Positions 1-7,750 of a stretch of 39,317 nt of DNA are shown piece after piece. This DNA comes from a virus, in the IMG/VR virus record IMGVR_UViG_3300044591_001277, positions 1-39,317 of that record; one strand, written 5' to 3'. The position numbers and the translations under genes are program-made. Under the pieces are notes generated by a model. The model saw only the letters and a list, made by a program, of their open reading frames with translations. It did no database searches and had not been told where the DNA came from. Each line of letters starts with the position of its first letter. Position 1 is the stretch's first letter.

Positions 1-1612
1 CAATCACGCCAGACGGGTCAGTGGCATTCTCTAATGCACGGGTGATAATTGCCGCTCTTCCAACTTCACGCCCTTCTGTTGACAGGTTTCTATAGAGTCT
101 TTCGATGCTGCTCTTCTTGTCCGTAAAAAGCACGTTGTTAACGATTTCAGGCGTCAACTCGCCTTTCTTGAGAAGCGAGTTAAACGAGGACGCCTTAAGG
201 TCATCTGCAAGGTCAGAAAGAGCACGGTTTGAAACACTCCACTTGGTGAAATCAGTTGGTTTTCCAAACTGTTTGATGTGGTTGCCAAGGTCTTGATTCA
301 ACGCTGTATAAACCTCGTTGTAGGCTTTTGAAGCCATGTCCTTTGGCGTTCCGATAGTTGGGTCTGTCAAACTCTTAAAAAGAACCTTTCGTCTTTGTTC
401 AACCTCTTCAGGTGTCTTGCCGACAATTTCAGAGGAGAAGTTGATGAGATCGTCAATCGCTTGCTTGTTTGCTGTTGGGCTAATGTTCTCAAGTTCAAGC
501 GCCAAGTCCTCGGCTTTTTTGGCCGTTGCAGACATATCTACAAGCTGACCTGTCATAGAAAGCCTTCCGAGAACATCCTGCTTATTCCCTGACAGTTTTT
601 TAACAATCTTCTCACGCTGAGAAATCGCCTGATTTGCCAATTCCTCCGTGAGCGTAGGGCTTCCAACACCAGCGTATTCAGACACAAAATCTTGGATTGC
701 CTCTGACCGCTGCTTCTCTTGCTTGCGTAGAAGCGAGCCGGTTCCAAACGGTGTAATCTCTCTGGCCTTTGCCAGTGCATTGCCAAGTGGCGTCTCTGGC
801 TTGAACTCTTGGGAAGTAATCGTCTCGATGCCGCGTTTCTCGGCCTGTACCGCGCCTTCTGGAAGAGCGGCGGCTGCGCCGATTCTAGCACCTGCGCCAA
901 TACCAGCACCCATGCCGCCGCCAAGACCGGCCAGAAGCTGCGCTGTAGGGCCGTAACCAGCCTCTTTAGCCGCCTGCATACCAACTTCTGCTCCAACGCT
1001 AGAAGCTATCTGTTCAGCAGGCTTCTCCGAAAAGAACCGTCCTGCTGCCTGCATCGCCGGTCTGGCTGATGCCATGAGTGCCTTGCCAAGGCCGACCTGA
1101 CCAAGACCTTCACCAACACCGCGTCCTACTGCTCCTGCAAGGCGTTCTGCTTGCGTGTCAGGGTTAGGCACTCCGAGCTGAGTGAGATAGTGGTTTAGCG
1201 CATCAGACGGTTTTGTGTAGTGCGTACCGAAAAGCGAGTTGATGCCAGAAACAACCGGATCGGCCAGAGTCATGCCAGCAGCCCCGATAAGGGCACCAGG
1301 AACGGCGCCAATGCCACCAGTGGGTGCTCCACCCATGATTGCGCCTCCAACAGCCCCAAGAGCCGCAGGGCTGAGTCCACGCAACGCTCCACCCGCCAAC
1401 CCTCCCGCCGTCGTCTCCGGTATCCCAATCATCGCCTCTTCACTGGCAGCAGACGGCAGCGGTGCCTCGGCTGGTGTAGCCTCTGGAGGAGCCGGTGGGC
1501 CTTGCAGTTGACGCAGCCGAACGATTTCGTCGGCAAACATCCGAGCATCATCAACATTGCCTGCCTTGTCTGCTTTCAGCAGGGCATCTGAGAGTTCTTC
1601 AATGGTAGCCAT
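1..1612 (-). CDS. Candidate DNA-ejection / internal virion protein, 3' end cut by the left edge (P22 gp16 position)
   Basis: An ATG at 1612 opens 537 codons that run off the left edge without a stop. The start overlaps the stop of the upstream gene as TAATG. Two Gly/Ala-rich, weakly hydrophobic stretches (roughly residues 45-85 and 145-175) precede a mostly helical, charged C-terminal half. That build is common in proteins ejected with phage DNA. It is the third Ala/Gly-rich virion gene after the gp10-like gene, which matches the P22 order gp7, gp20, gp16. I recognise no enzymatic motif. The C-terminus may be the fragment at 39194-39317, although the frames differ by one base at the junction. 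The role is inferred from position and composition only. Confidence 0.75.
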   Translation of the reverse strand, partial: MATIEELSDALLKADKAGNVDDARMFADEIVRLRQLQGPPAPPEATPAEAPLPSAASEEAMIGIPETTAGGLAGGALRGLSPAALGAVGGAIMGGAPTGGIGAVPGALIGAAGMTLADPVVSGINSLFGTHYTKPSDALNHYLTQLGVPNPDTQAERLAGAVGRGVGEGLGQVGLGKALMASARPAMQAAGRFFSEKPAEQIASSVGAEVGMQAAKEAGYGPTAQLLAGLGGGMGAGIGAGARIGAAAALPEGAVQAEKRGIETITSQEFKPETPLGNALAKAREITPFGTGSLLRKQEKQRSEAIQDFVSEYAGVGSPTLTEELANQAISQREKIVKKLSGNKQDVLGRLSMTGQLVDMSATAKKAEDLALELENISPTANKQAIDDLINFSSEIVGKTPEEVEQRRKVLFKSLTDPTIGTPKDMASKAYNEVYTALNQDLGNHIKQFGKPTDFTKWSVSNRALSDLADDLKASSFNSLLKKGELTPEIVNNVLFTDKKSSIERLYRNLSTEGREVGRAAIITRALENATDPSGVI

Positions 1613-3120
1613 TATTTGCTCCTGTATTTCTGAATGGCTGCATCTATTGCGCTCATTCCAGTTCCTACTGGCGCAGCACCAGTTGGCACCGGCGGTGGTA
1701 CGGACTTGTTCTTGAGTTGTTCTTGGCGCGTCTGTGGCGCTTTGCTTCCAAGTACAGACTCAACTGGCGCATTTGGAAGCGAGAAGATGTTTTGAATATC
1801 TAGGCCACGCCTTTCAGCAATAGCTTTGTTACTTTCTAGATATTTATTGTATTCTTTTTCAGATTGCTGCATCCGCCTTTCTGACATCCGAATCAAGTCG
1901 TCCCTGTCTTTCTCGGAAAGCTTTCCTCCTTCGTTTACTTTAGCAACAAGCGATCTGAATGCGGCTGGAATCGTCCCACCGGTAACCATTCCTGCTTCAG
2001 TCACGCTGACCGTTGACGTTGGGTCATTGATTTTGACAGCCGCAACAATTGCTGACGCATCACCAGGGATGCTCTTAAGTTCCTTTGCCAACTGAACCGC
2101 TGTGACGAGGTCTCTTCTTGCAATATAATTTCTAACAAAAGGTTCAGCCTCAAAGTTTTCTTTCATCTGAATTTCTAGCGAAGCTTTCTTCTCTGGGTCA
2201 AGCGCGCCAGATTTCTTGAAGTCTGCTTCTAAATCCTTAAGTCGAGCCTCTGCTTTCTTCAACGATGTCTCGGACTCGGTTTTGGCAACCTGCTCAGGAG
2301 CGCGTTCCTTGAGGAAGCCCAAAAAAGAATCTGCTTTCTTTTGGTCTACTTTCAAAAGATTGCTGTAAGCAACATTTGCCCAGATTGCAGGAGGCGCTTC
2401 TTCTGGCAGTCTGTCTAAAGCTGTCTGAAGCTCTTTAGACATCCGTTGAGCAACCGGATTAGGGTCTTTTGCAAATGCAGAAATCTGGTCGTTTATCAAC
2501 TTAAACGCTTCGGTGTTGTTCCCTGACATCCCAAACATCGCAGCGTCCTGCATGGTGTTCACAAGCCCATCACGGTACTTGTTTGGCATGGCTTTCAGGA
2601 TGTTGTCATACCTTTCAGCCTCCTTTGAAGGCAGAAGCGCACTCAACTGCCCAATCTGTTGTACGGATTTTGGGTCTGGATCGTTTGGATCCATCTTGCT
2701 GGCAATCTGACCAAGACGGATTTGAGCTGCCGCAGTAGCAGCATCTAACTCTGCCTTGTTCAACTTCCCAATCACCGGCAAGAGCGCTTCTGTGCCAGCT
2801 TCTTCAGAGCTTACAAAGCTGTTGAACGCCTTTCCAACTTCTTGTTGCCTTGCCCTCTCAGCCTGAAGCGCCTGCAACTGCTGCTGGAATCCAAACTCTG
2901 CACGCCTTGCCGCCGCCGCGCTCTGTGCCATCTGCTGTTGTTGGCCTTGGATACCGAGTTGAGCGGCTTGAATCTGGAGCGGGGCCATCATCGCCGCTTG
3001 TTCCTGCTGGGCGCGAGACGCCTTAATCCCCTCAATAGCTGAGAGCCCTTGAATCAGATTACCTCCGAACAGACCTGGATTTGGAGGCTGAATTGGAATG
3101 TTGTAGTTGAAATCGGCCAT
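1612..3120 (-). CDS. Candidate DNA-ejection / internal virion protein (P22 gp20 position)
   Basis: 502 residues starting MADFNYNIP. A longer in-frame ATG at 3231 would overlap the upstream gene by about 100 bases, so the ATG at 3120, 4 nt after the upstream stop, is preferred. Residues 35-90 are rich in Gln and Ala and look like a coiled coil. The rest is helical and charged, with a Pro-rich tail near the C-terminus. There is no clear Shine-Dalgarno sequence. It lies between two other Ala/Gly-rich virion genes and overlaps the next start by one base. An injected head protein is the likely role, inferred from position. A tail-assembly role cannot be excluded. Confidence 0.7.
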   Translation of the reverse strand: MADFNYNIPIQPPNPGLFGGNLIQGLSAIEGIKASRAQQEQAAMMAPLQIQAAQLGIQGQQQQMAQSAAAARRAEFGFQQQLQALQAERARQQEVGKAFNSFVSSEEAGTEALLPVIGKLNKAELDAATAAAQIRLGQIASKMDPNDPDPKSVQQIGQLSALLPSKEAERYDNILKAMPNKYRDGLVNTMQDAAMFGMSGNNTEAFKLINDQISAFAKDPNPVAQRMSKELQTALDRLPEEAPPAIWANVAYSNLLKVDQKKADSFLGFLKERAPEQVAKTESETSLKKAEARLKDLEADFKKSGALDPEKKASLEIQMKENFEAEPFVRNYIARRDLVTAVQLAKELKSIPGDASAIVAAVKINDPTSTVSVTEAGMVTGGTIPAAFRSLVAKVNEGGKLSEKDRDDLIRMSERRMQQSEKEYNKYLESNKAIAERRGLDIQNIFSLPNAPVESVLGSKAPQTRQEQLKNKSVPPPVPTGAAPVGTGMSAIDAAIQKYRSK

Positions 3121-3124
3121 AATT

Positions 3125-4288
3125 TTACACGTTGGTGGACATAAATCCAGGGTGCGCCTCCTGTCCCATTGTCCAGTCGCCAGAACCGGCAAAGGATTCA
3201 TAGCCGCCTCCGCCGCTGTCAAAGCCTCCACTTAACTGATTCAACAGAGCAAAGTTTTGGAATCCGCTTCCAATTGCATTCCCCATACCAGTATATCCAG
3301 CAGCCCGAGCCGCTGCTGCTCCTTGAATCCCAGCGGCCTGCGCTGCTCCTTGTGACGAGAGAAGACCAGCAATTGCATTTCCAGACTGGATGCCGCCAGC
3401 AGCTTGTCCTGCCGCAGACGCTTGACCCAAGTTAAGCATATTCTGCGCTGCTGCCTGTCCTACATTGGAGAGACCACCAAGACGTGCGTACTGCTGATCG
3501 ATAAGCTGATTAAGAAGCTGCGGACGGTACCGTGCGAGTGCGCTTTGAGTGCCATCAGAACCGCGCCGCCCGGTGGCTGACGCCGCTGCAAGAATCGCTT
3601 CCTCGCCCTGCTTGGCGAGTTCTTGGTAAAGCGGCCCCTGCTCAATCTGCTGGATAGCTTGACGTTGCTGTTCGATGCCAAGCTGTTCGTACTGCTTGTC
3701 CTCAAGAATCGGTTTAAATAGAGCCTGTTGCTGCGCGTATCCTTGGGCCTCAATGTTTCTGGCAGCAGCATTAGTCGATAAATCAAACTCAGCTAAAGCA
3801 TCTTCTCCTTTGATTTTTTCTCTTTGTTTTTCTCTAGTTCTATAAAGCTCATCAATTTTCTCTTTTGTGATGTCAGCGAGTTGATTGTACTGCGGCGATT
3901 GTTGAATAGCGTAAAGGGCTCTTTGGCGCTCCTGCTCACCGCCAAGACCGGCAAGCCGCTGCATTTGTTGAAGCGCCCCCGGGCCAGCGCCGATGTATGG
4001 TTGTGTAAGCCCAGGCTGACCAGCATTGATGTATGGCGAGAGAATCTCCCGCATTGCATCAAACTGTCTGCGTTGCTCATAAATAGCAGCGTCTTGACCT
4101 TGCAACTGAGCTGCCGCTGCTTTTTCTGAAGCAGCCTTTGCTGCGCTAGAAGCCTTCTTTTGTCCGTAAATACTTGCGCCAATACCACCAGCCGCAAGCC
4201 CAGCGGTAATCGCTGTTGCCGTGCCTACGCCTGCTAAAGCCGCTCCTCCTCCTACTGCAATTGCTGTTCCTACTGCTACAAATGCCAT
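3125..4288 (-). CDS. Ala/Gly-rich virion protein, probable DNA-ejection protein (P22 gp7 position)
   Basis: 387 residues. A hydrophobic Gly/Ala N-terminus (residues 5-42) is followed by a coiled stretch rich in Lys, Ala and Gln (45-75), a Pro/Gly segment containing PYINAGQPG, and a long Ala/Gly/Gln tail with periodic small residues. This pattern (hydrophobic start, INAG motif, RYRPQLLNQ-type helix, GQAAA repeats) is familiar from phage structural proteins often labelled DNA transfer protein. The start is firm: AGGAGG lies 6 nt upstream and overlaps the TAG stop of the upstream cupin gene. It is first of the three putative ejection genes. Confidence 0.72.
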   Translation of the reverse strand: MAFVAVGTAIAVGGGAALAGVGTATAITAGLAAGGIGASIYGQKKASSAAKAASEKAAAAQLQGQDAAIYEQRRQFDAMREILSPYINAGQPGLTQPYIGAGPGALQQMQRLAGLGGEQERQRALYAIQQSPQYNQLADITKEKIDELYRTREKQREKIKGEDALAEFDLSTNAAARNIEAQGYAQQQALFKPILEDKQYEQLGIEQQRQAIQQIEQGPLYQELAKQGEEAILAAASATGRRGSDGTQSALARYRPQLLNQLIDQQYARLGGLSNVGQAAAQNMLNLGQASAAGQAAGGIQSGNAIAGLLSSQGAAQAAGIQGAAAARAAGYTGMGNAIGSGFQNFALLNQLSGGFDSGGGGYESFAGSGDWTMGQEAHPGFMSTNV

Positions 4289-4300
4289 TTTTTAATCCTC

Positions 4301-4735
4301 CTAAGTGGTTAAACTTTCAAGTAGAGCTTTTGCTTCTTCAAACTTGATGAAAGAGTTGCTTTTACGCACCAATGTTGACTCCAAAACCTCAACGCTGGTC
4401 TCGTCTGTTGGATGAATGGTGGCAAACTTCATCTCTTCCAAAATGAAGAGCACTTTCCTGACATTGGGTTTTGAGATGAAATAACACGGCGCAACAAGGT
4501 CTTCGATAACGCCGTCAATCATCACTCGGGCTTTGCCGGTAAGAACCACATTGAAATGCTCAGTAAGATGTTCGTGCCCAATGATAAAACTGCCAGCAGG
4601 CATTGTTATCTCGCGCATATAGACCCCAGGCGCGAAGTTGTGTTTTAACGGACACTCAACCTGTGGAAGATTGAGAAGTTCCTTCTCAAGGCTCTCAATC
4701 TGATCGTTTACCGGTACTGAAAGTTCTTCACTCAT
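4301..4735 (-). CDS. Cupin-fold phage protein
   Basis: 144 residues. Residues 48-110 carry a cupin-like pattern: GSFIIGHEH, then TEHFNVVLTGKARVMIDG, then a loop with APCYFISKP. His in HEH and TEH could bind metal. Small cupin proteins next to tail-completion genes are common in short-tailed phages and are presumed to be virion-associated, but I know of no established biochemical role. The start overlaps the upstream stop as TAATG. The stop codon forms part of the strong Shine-Dalgarno of the next gene. Confidence 0.7.
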   Translation of the reverse strand: MSEELSVPVNDQIESLEKELLNLPQVECPLKHNFAPGVYMREITMPAGSFIIGHEHLTEHFNVVLTGKARVMIDGVIEDLVAPCYFISKPNVRKVLFILEEMKFATIHPTDETSVEVLESTLVRKSNSFIKFEEAKALLESLTT

Positions 4736-5070
4736 TACGTCACTTCCCTCCCCGAAGCAGTAATGGTGATTGAAACGGCTGCGCTTGCTAGGGTCGATAT
4801 GCGTCCGCCTACTTCAAGAACCTGTCCGACGAGTTCCGGGCAAGTGTAGGTCTCGTTTGGAAAAATCGTTCTGGCGTCGAGAATCAAGTTTGCGTCACCT
4901 ACGGAAGCTGACAAAGGAACCAAGTTGACCGACAACGTCACATTGCTGGCAGAAGTGTTCGTAGCGGTAAACTTGTCGATGATGCACTTGGCATTAGACG
5001 CCGTGTACTGAGTCGTCTGTGAAGCCTCAGCCTGCTTGGGCGGGATGATGTTTTTGACGTTAACGGCCAT
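4735..5070 (-). CDS. Small conserved phage virion protein, unknown function
   Basis: 111 residues, probably all beta. It starts MAVNVKNIIPP, has alternating Ser/Thr/Val strands, and a C-terminal part with FPNETYTCPELVGQVLEVGG followed by a strand pair ending ASGREVT. This ETYTCPELVGQVLE block recurs in short-tailed phage genomes beside cupin genes. It overlaps the 3' end of the preceding gene by 11 nt and the next start by one base, so translation is probably coupled. A decoration or tail-completion role is a guess from position. Confidence 0.7.
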   Translation of the reverse strand: MAVNVKNIIPPKQAEASQTTQYTASNAKCIIDKFTATNTSASNVTLSVNLVPLSASVGDANLILDARTIFPNETYTCPELVGQVLEVGGRISTLASAAVSITITASGREVT

Positions 5071-5752
5071 ACAGCGGGACAGTTGTTACGGTGAGAATAA
5101 CGGACGGAATACCAGGCACCGGTGGGGCTGCGGTAAAAGCCTTGATTTCGAGGTCTGTCACGTCCGATGACCAAACAAACTCAAGGTAATCTCCCGCGTT
5201 CATTCTATACACGAAGTTCCATGCCGCAACACTTTCCGCGTTGTTGCCTTGAAGACGAACCTGCGTTGCAGAATTGGTTTGGTTAATGCCATTGATAGCC
5301 GCCCACAGGTAGAACAAACCGACGCCTCCTGCGGTCTTGTCCAACTGCATTGAGAACTGGAAGTTGTATATGCCCTCAGAATCGACGTAAATGCGGCTTG
5401 CAGGCGTTCCAATGCGTACACCGAAGCTCAGGTCTGTTGAGTTGAATGTGACGGCCTTTGGCGTGTTTATGACCGTGGACGTTTGCGTTGTCGTATCATA
5501 AAAGGTGCCATAGCGAAGCTGGCGCAGTGGTTCTGGCGCGGGAGCTGTGGCATATAGCTCAACAAGCTTTGAGAGGCGTTCGATGGAGTCCAGCGCCTGC
5601 TGTGCATTTGCTTGAGCGCCGGCGGACTCGAACTCGTTCGCTTCGGTGGCTGTAGGGACGCTGGCAAAGAGTTCCTCGAAAGCTCGGATTGCCCGTTGAT
5701 CAGGCAAGAACTTTGCTAGGTCGTTTCGGTTGAGATTGATGCGGTTCGCCAT
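5060..5752 (-). CDS. Virion protein with C1q/TNF-like beta domain
   Basis: 230 residues. The N-terminus (1-35) has the phage tail motif FLPDQRAIRAFEELF, followed by a helical Ala/Gln segment to about residue 70. Residues 80-230 alternate beta strands, with VDSEGIYNFQFSMQLDK and MNAGDYLEFVWSS typical of C1q/TNF-like jelly rolls used as trimeric heads on virion fibres. The start overlaps the stop of the gp10-like gene as TAATG. By position it could be a tail plug or needle component, the place P22 gp26 occupies, but I see no sequence similarity to gp26. Confidence 0.68.
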   Translation of the reverse strand: MANRINLNRNDLAKFLPDQRAIRAFEELFASVPTATEANEFESAGAQANAQQALDSIERLSKLVELYATAPAPEPLRQLRYGTFYDTTTQTSTVINTPKAVTFNSTDLSFGVRIGTPASRIYVDSEGIYNFQFSMQLDKTAGGVGLFYLWAAINGINQTNSATQVRLQGNNAESVAAWNFVYRMNAGDYLEFVWSSDVTDLEIKAFTAAPPVPGIPSVILTVTTVPLYGR

Positions 5753-7152
5753 TACCAGACAAGTGGTTCGAGCCTTGCGTCAAGTCGTGCGATGGACATA
5801 TGCGCGTCACTCGTCCCACGGAACCGGTACGTTCGCCAATCTCCCATGCGACCGTTACGCATCCACGTCAGGCGCTTGTAGTAGTCGCCAATCTTACCGG
5901 CCTTTATGCCGCGTTCGACCGAGTAAGTCAGACCGTCTGCTGAGTAGCTTGCAAAGATGGTTGGGTCAACGCCAAGCGCCACCCGCCCAGTAAGTGCAAC
6001 AAGTTCCATCTCATGGAAAATAGCACCTTTACCTTCGTTGTAGAAAATCTGTGTTTCAAACTGCCAGCCGGTCAAGTTTCCCCACACCGACGAGATGGTG
6101 TCTACCGTGTAGCCGAGGTTCGCCGTTGTGGTGTCAGCACACACCCACTTGTCGTAGACGTACACAAAGTTGCGTGCACGGTAGCCGTTGTTGCCAACAA
6201 GACCGTCTGCGAGCACAAACCAAACGGCCTGTTGGGCGATTTGCGAGGCTGTGCCGTCGTACACAAGCGTGCGGTCAGGAAGGTGAATGTACAGGTGGTT
6301 CAGTCCATCGTGAAGACGCGTTTCACAGACAATCTGAGCCAGAGTAGTTTCAGAGTAACTTGCCAGAATCTGGTCAATCTCGCGGGTTGAGACCTTGACC
6401 GTGTTTGCCCCAGTCGCGAGCCATACCGAGACCTGCTCGTTTCTCCCGCCTCCGACGAATGCCATAGCATCCAGATAGACGCATGAGGTGTACGTTCCCA
6501 CACCCCCTCGCTGTATCTGGGCTCCCTCAACGCGCACGAACGGGAAGTCCCCTGCAAGCCCCGCGTTGTTGAAGAGCTCGATGGTGTGTCGGTTAACCGC
6601 ATAGACCTCGTTCCTGAACTTCTGAATGGAGATAACGCTGTCTGGGTCGGCCTCGCTGGTCGCTTTGTACGAGATGACCGTTGGGTCGCTGATGCTGGTA
6701 ATAGCCAGCAGGTAGCCGTCGGTGACGAAGAAGTACCCGTCCACCCAACAAAAGTCGATGAGCGGCCCAAGTTCAGGATCGTCTGCGAGCTGGGTCAGAA
6801 CCGTGCCGTTCCAGTAGTACAACGTACCGTTTGACAGCACTGCAAGCAGGTCGGTTGAGTAGTCGAAGGTGACTTGCCCTGACCCACCAATATCAGCCAA
6901 CACCGTGACGCCGCCGAGAACATCCACGCTGACGAGCTTGGTGCCCATGGCGCGGTACAGCGTGCCTTTCCACTCAATGCCGCCTCGGTCGAGTCCTGGG
7001 CCTGTGCCGAACTGCACAATGCCATCAGCCGGCCTCAGGTAACCGTTGCTGATGCCGTTTGGTTGGATGACCGGTACGAGGTTGCGCGGGTAGCTGCGAC
7101 GGAAGTCGCTCGCTCCATTGGTGTAGATGCCGCTGAGTACCGGTACTTCCAT
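5752..7152 (-). CDS. P22 gp10-like tail accessory / DNA-stabilisation protein
   Basis: 466 residues, close to the 472 of P22 gp10. It aligns by eye over most of its length: the N-terminal GYLRPADGIVQFG segment, blade-like repeats with GSGQVTFDYSTDLLAV and DFCWVDGYFFVTDG, then ISIQKFRNEVYAV, IQRGGVGTYTSCVYLD, HLYIHLPDRTLVYD and the final DYYKRLTWMRNGRMG. In P22 this protein joins the portal-gp4 stack, seals packaged DNA and forms the tail hub with gp4. The gp4 homologue here is at 12466-12942, with the fibre genes between them. It overlaps the downstream gene by one base. Confidence 0.92.
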   Translation of the reverse strand: MEVPVLSGIYTNGASDFRRSYPRNLVPVIQPNGISNGYLRPADGIVQFGTGPGLDRGGIEWKGTLYRAMGTKLVSVDVLGGVTVLADIGGSGQVTFDYSTDLLAVLSNGTLYYWNGTVLTQLADDPELGPLIDFCWVDGYFFVTDGYLLAITSISDPTVISYKATSEADPDSVISIQKFRNEVYAVNRHTIELFNNAGLAGDFPFVRVEGAQIQRGGVGTYTSCVYLDAMAFVGGGRNEQVSVWLATGANTVKVSTREIDQILASYSETTLAQIVCETRLHDGLNHLYIHLPDRTLVYDGTASQIAQQAVWFVLADGLVGNNGYRARNFVYVYDKWVCADTTTANLGYTVDTISSVWGNLTGWQFETQIFYNEGKGAIFHEMELVALTGRVALGVDPTIFASYSADGLTYSVERGIKAGKIGDYYKRLTWMRNGRMGDWRTYRFRGTSDAHMSIARLDARLEPLVW

Positions 7153-7299
7153 TTACTTCTTCTTGGCGGTCTTTGCTGATGCCTTGAACGCGGCTGCGGT
7201 CGGCGCTCCCTTGGAACCCGGCTTACGCATCCGCTCTTTGCTGCCAGCTTCAATGCGTTCGCGTTTGGCGTGGATGTTGGCGTAGAGTCCCTTTTTCAT
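7153..7299 (-). CDS. 48-residue basic conserved phage protein
   Basis: The ATG at 7299 overlaps the stop of the upstream gene as ATGA, and the stop ends right against the gp10-like start. The product begins MKKGLYANIHAKRERI and ends in a Lys/Ala-rich tail. The KGLYANIHAKR opening with an RMRKPGSKGAP middle recurs as a tiny gene in the structural region of many phages. Its function is unknown. The charge suggests nucleic acid or head contact, which is inference. Confidence 0.75.
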   Translation of the reverse strand: MKKGLYANIHAKRERIEAGSKERMRKPGSKGAPTAAAFKASAKTAKKK

Positions 7300-7565
7300 T
7301 TGCAGTTCCAGCGTTTGAGTGAAGCAGCTTTGCGCGTAGGCCGGCCTTTCTCATCCTTCATAGGCCCAGGCATCCCGCTCATCCTTGCGCAGAACGAGGC
7401 CTTACGGCCTGCGTCTGCCTTGGTCTTGGGACTTGGAGCTGGAGGCTTGAGCTTGGAGCCTGTGGCTGCGTTGTATTTGGCGCGACCCTTGGCTGTGAGC
7501 CCTGCCCCTTTGGAGGCTGGGAGCTTTTCGCCGCGCCCTACGGAGAGTGATACTGATTTAGGCAT
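7296..7565 (-). CDS. Small basic phage protein, DUF6321-like
   Basis: 89 residues from the ATG at 7565 (an in-frame ATG further upstream lies inside another gene). It contains VSLSVGRGEKLPASKGAGL, TAKGRAKYNAATGS and a C-terminal SGMPGPMKDEKGRPT block. This is the recognisable layout of a small conserved phage family called DUF6321. The family has no known function. The gene overlaps the upstream gene by 8 nt and the downstream one as ATGA, so the three small genes here are probably co-translated. Confidence 0.8.
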   Translation of the reverse strand: MPKSVSLSVGRGEKLPASKGAGLTAKGRAKYNAATGSKLKPPAPSPKTKADAGRKASFCARMSGMPGPMKDEKGRPTRKAASLKRWNCK

Positions 7566-7749
7566 CTTGAGGAGGAGGAGTGAAACTGCCGTCTTCGTTG
7601 CGTGTCCAGCCTTCAAATGCTTGCCCAGCATACTGCAACTGGTAAAGCGTTGTTCCTTCTGGCGGTGTATACGGCGTTACACCATCCCATGCTATCACCA
7701 TCTGCACGATAGCCGTGCTGTTTGATACTATGGCCCAGTTGTTTGTCAT
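7558..7749 (-). CDS. 63-residue fibre-associated small protein
   Basis: The ATG at 7749 comes directly after the stop of the long fibre gene (1 nt gap). The product begins MTNNWAIVSNSTAIVQMVIAW and ends GWTRNEDGSFTPPPQDA. A short protein with an N-terminal beta hairpin and a GW...DGSFxPP ending is common immediately downstream of tail fibre genes, where some act in fibre folding or attachment. The role here is inferred from position only. Confidence 0.7.
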   Translation of the reverse strand: MTNNWAIVSNSTAIVQMVIAWDGVTPYTPPEGTTLYQLQYAGQAFEGWTRNEDGSFTPPPQDA

Positions 7750-7750
7750 A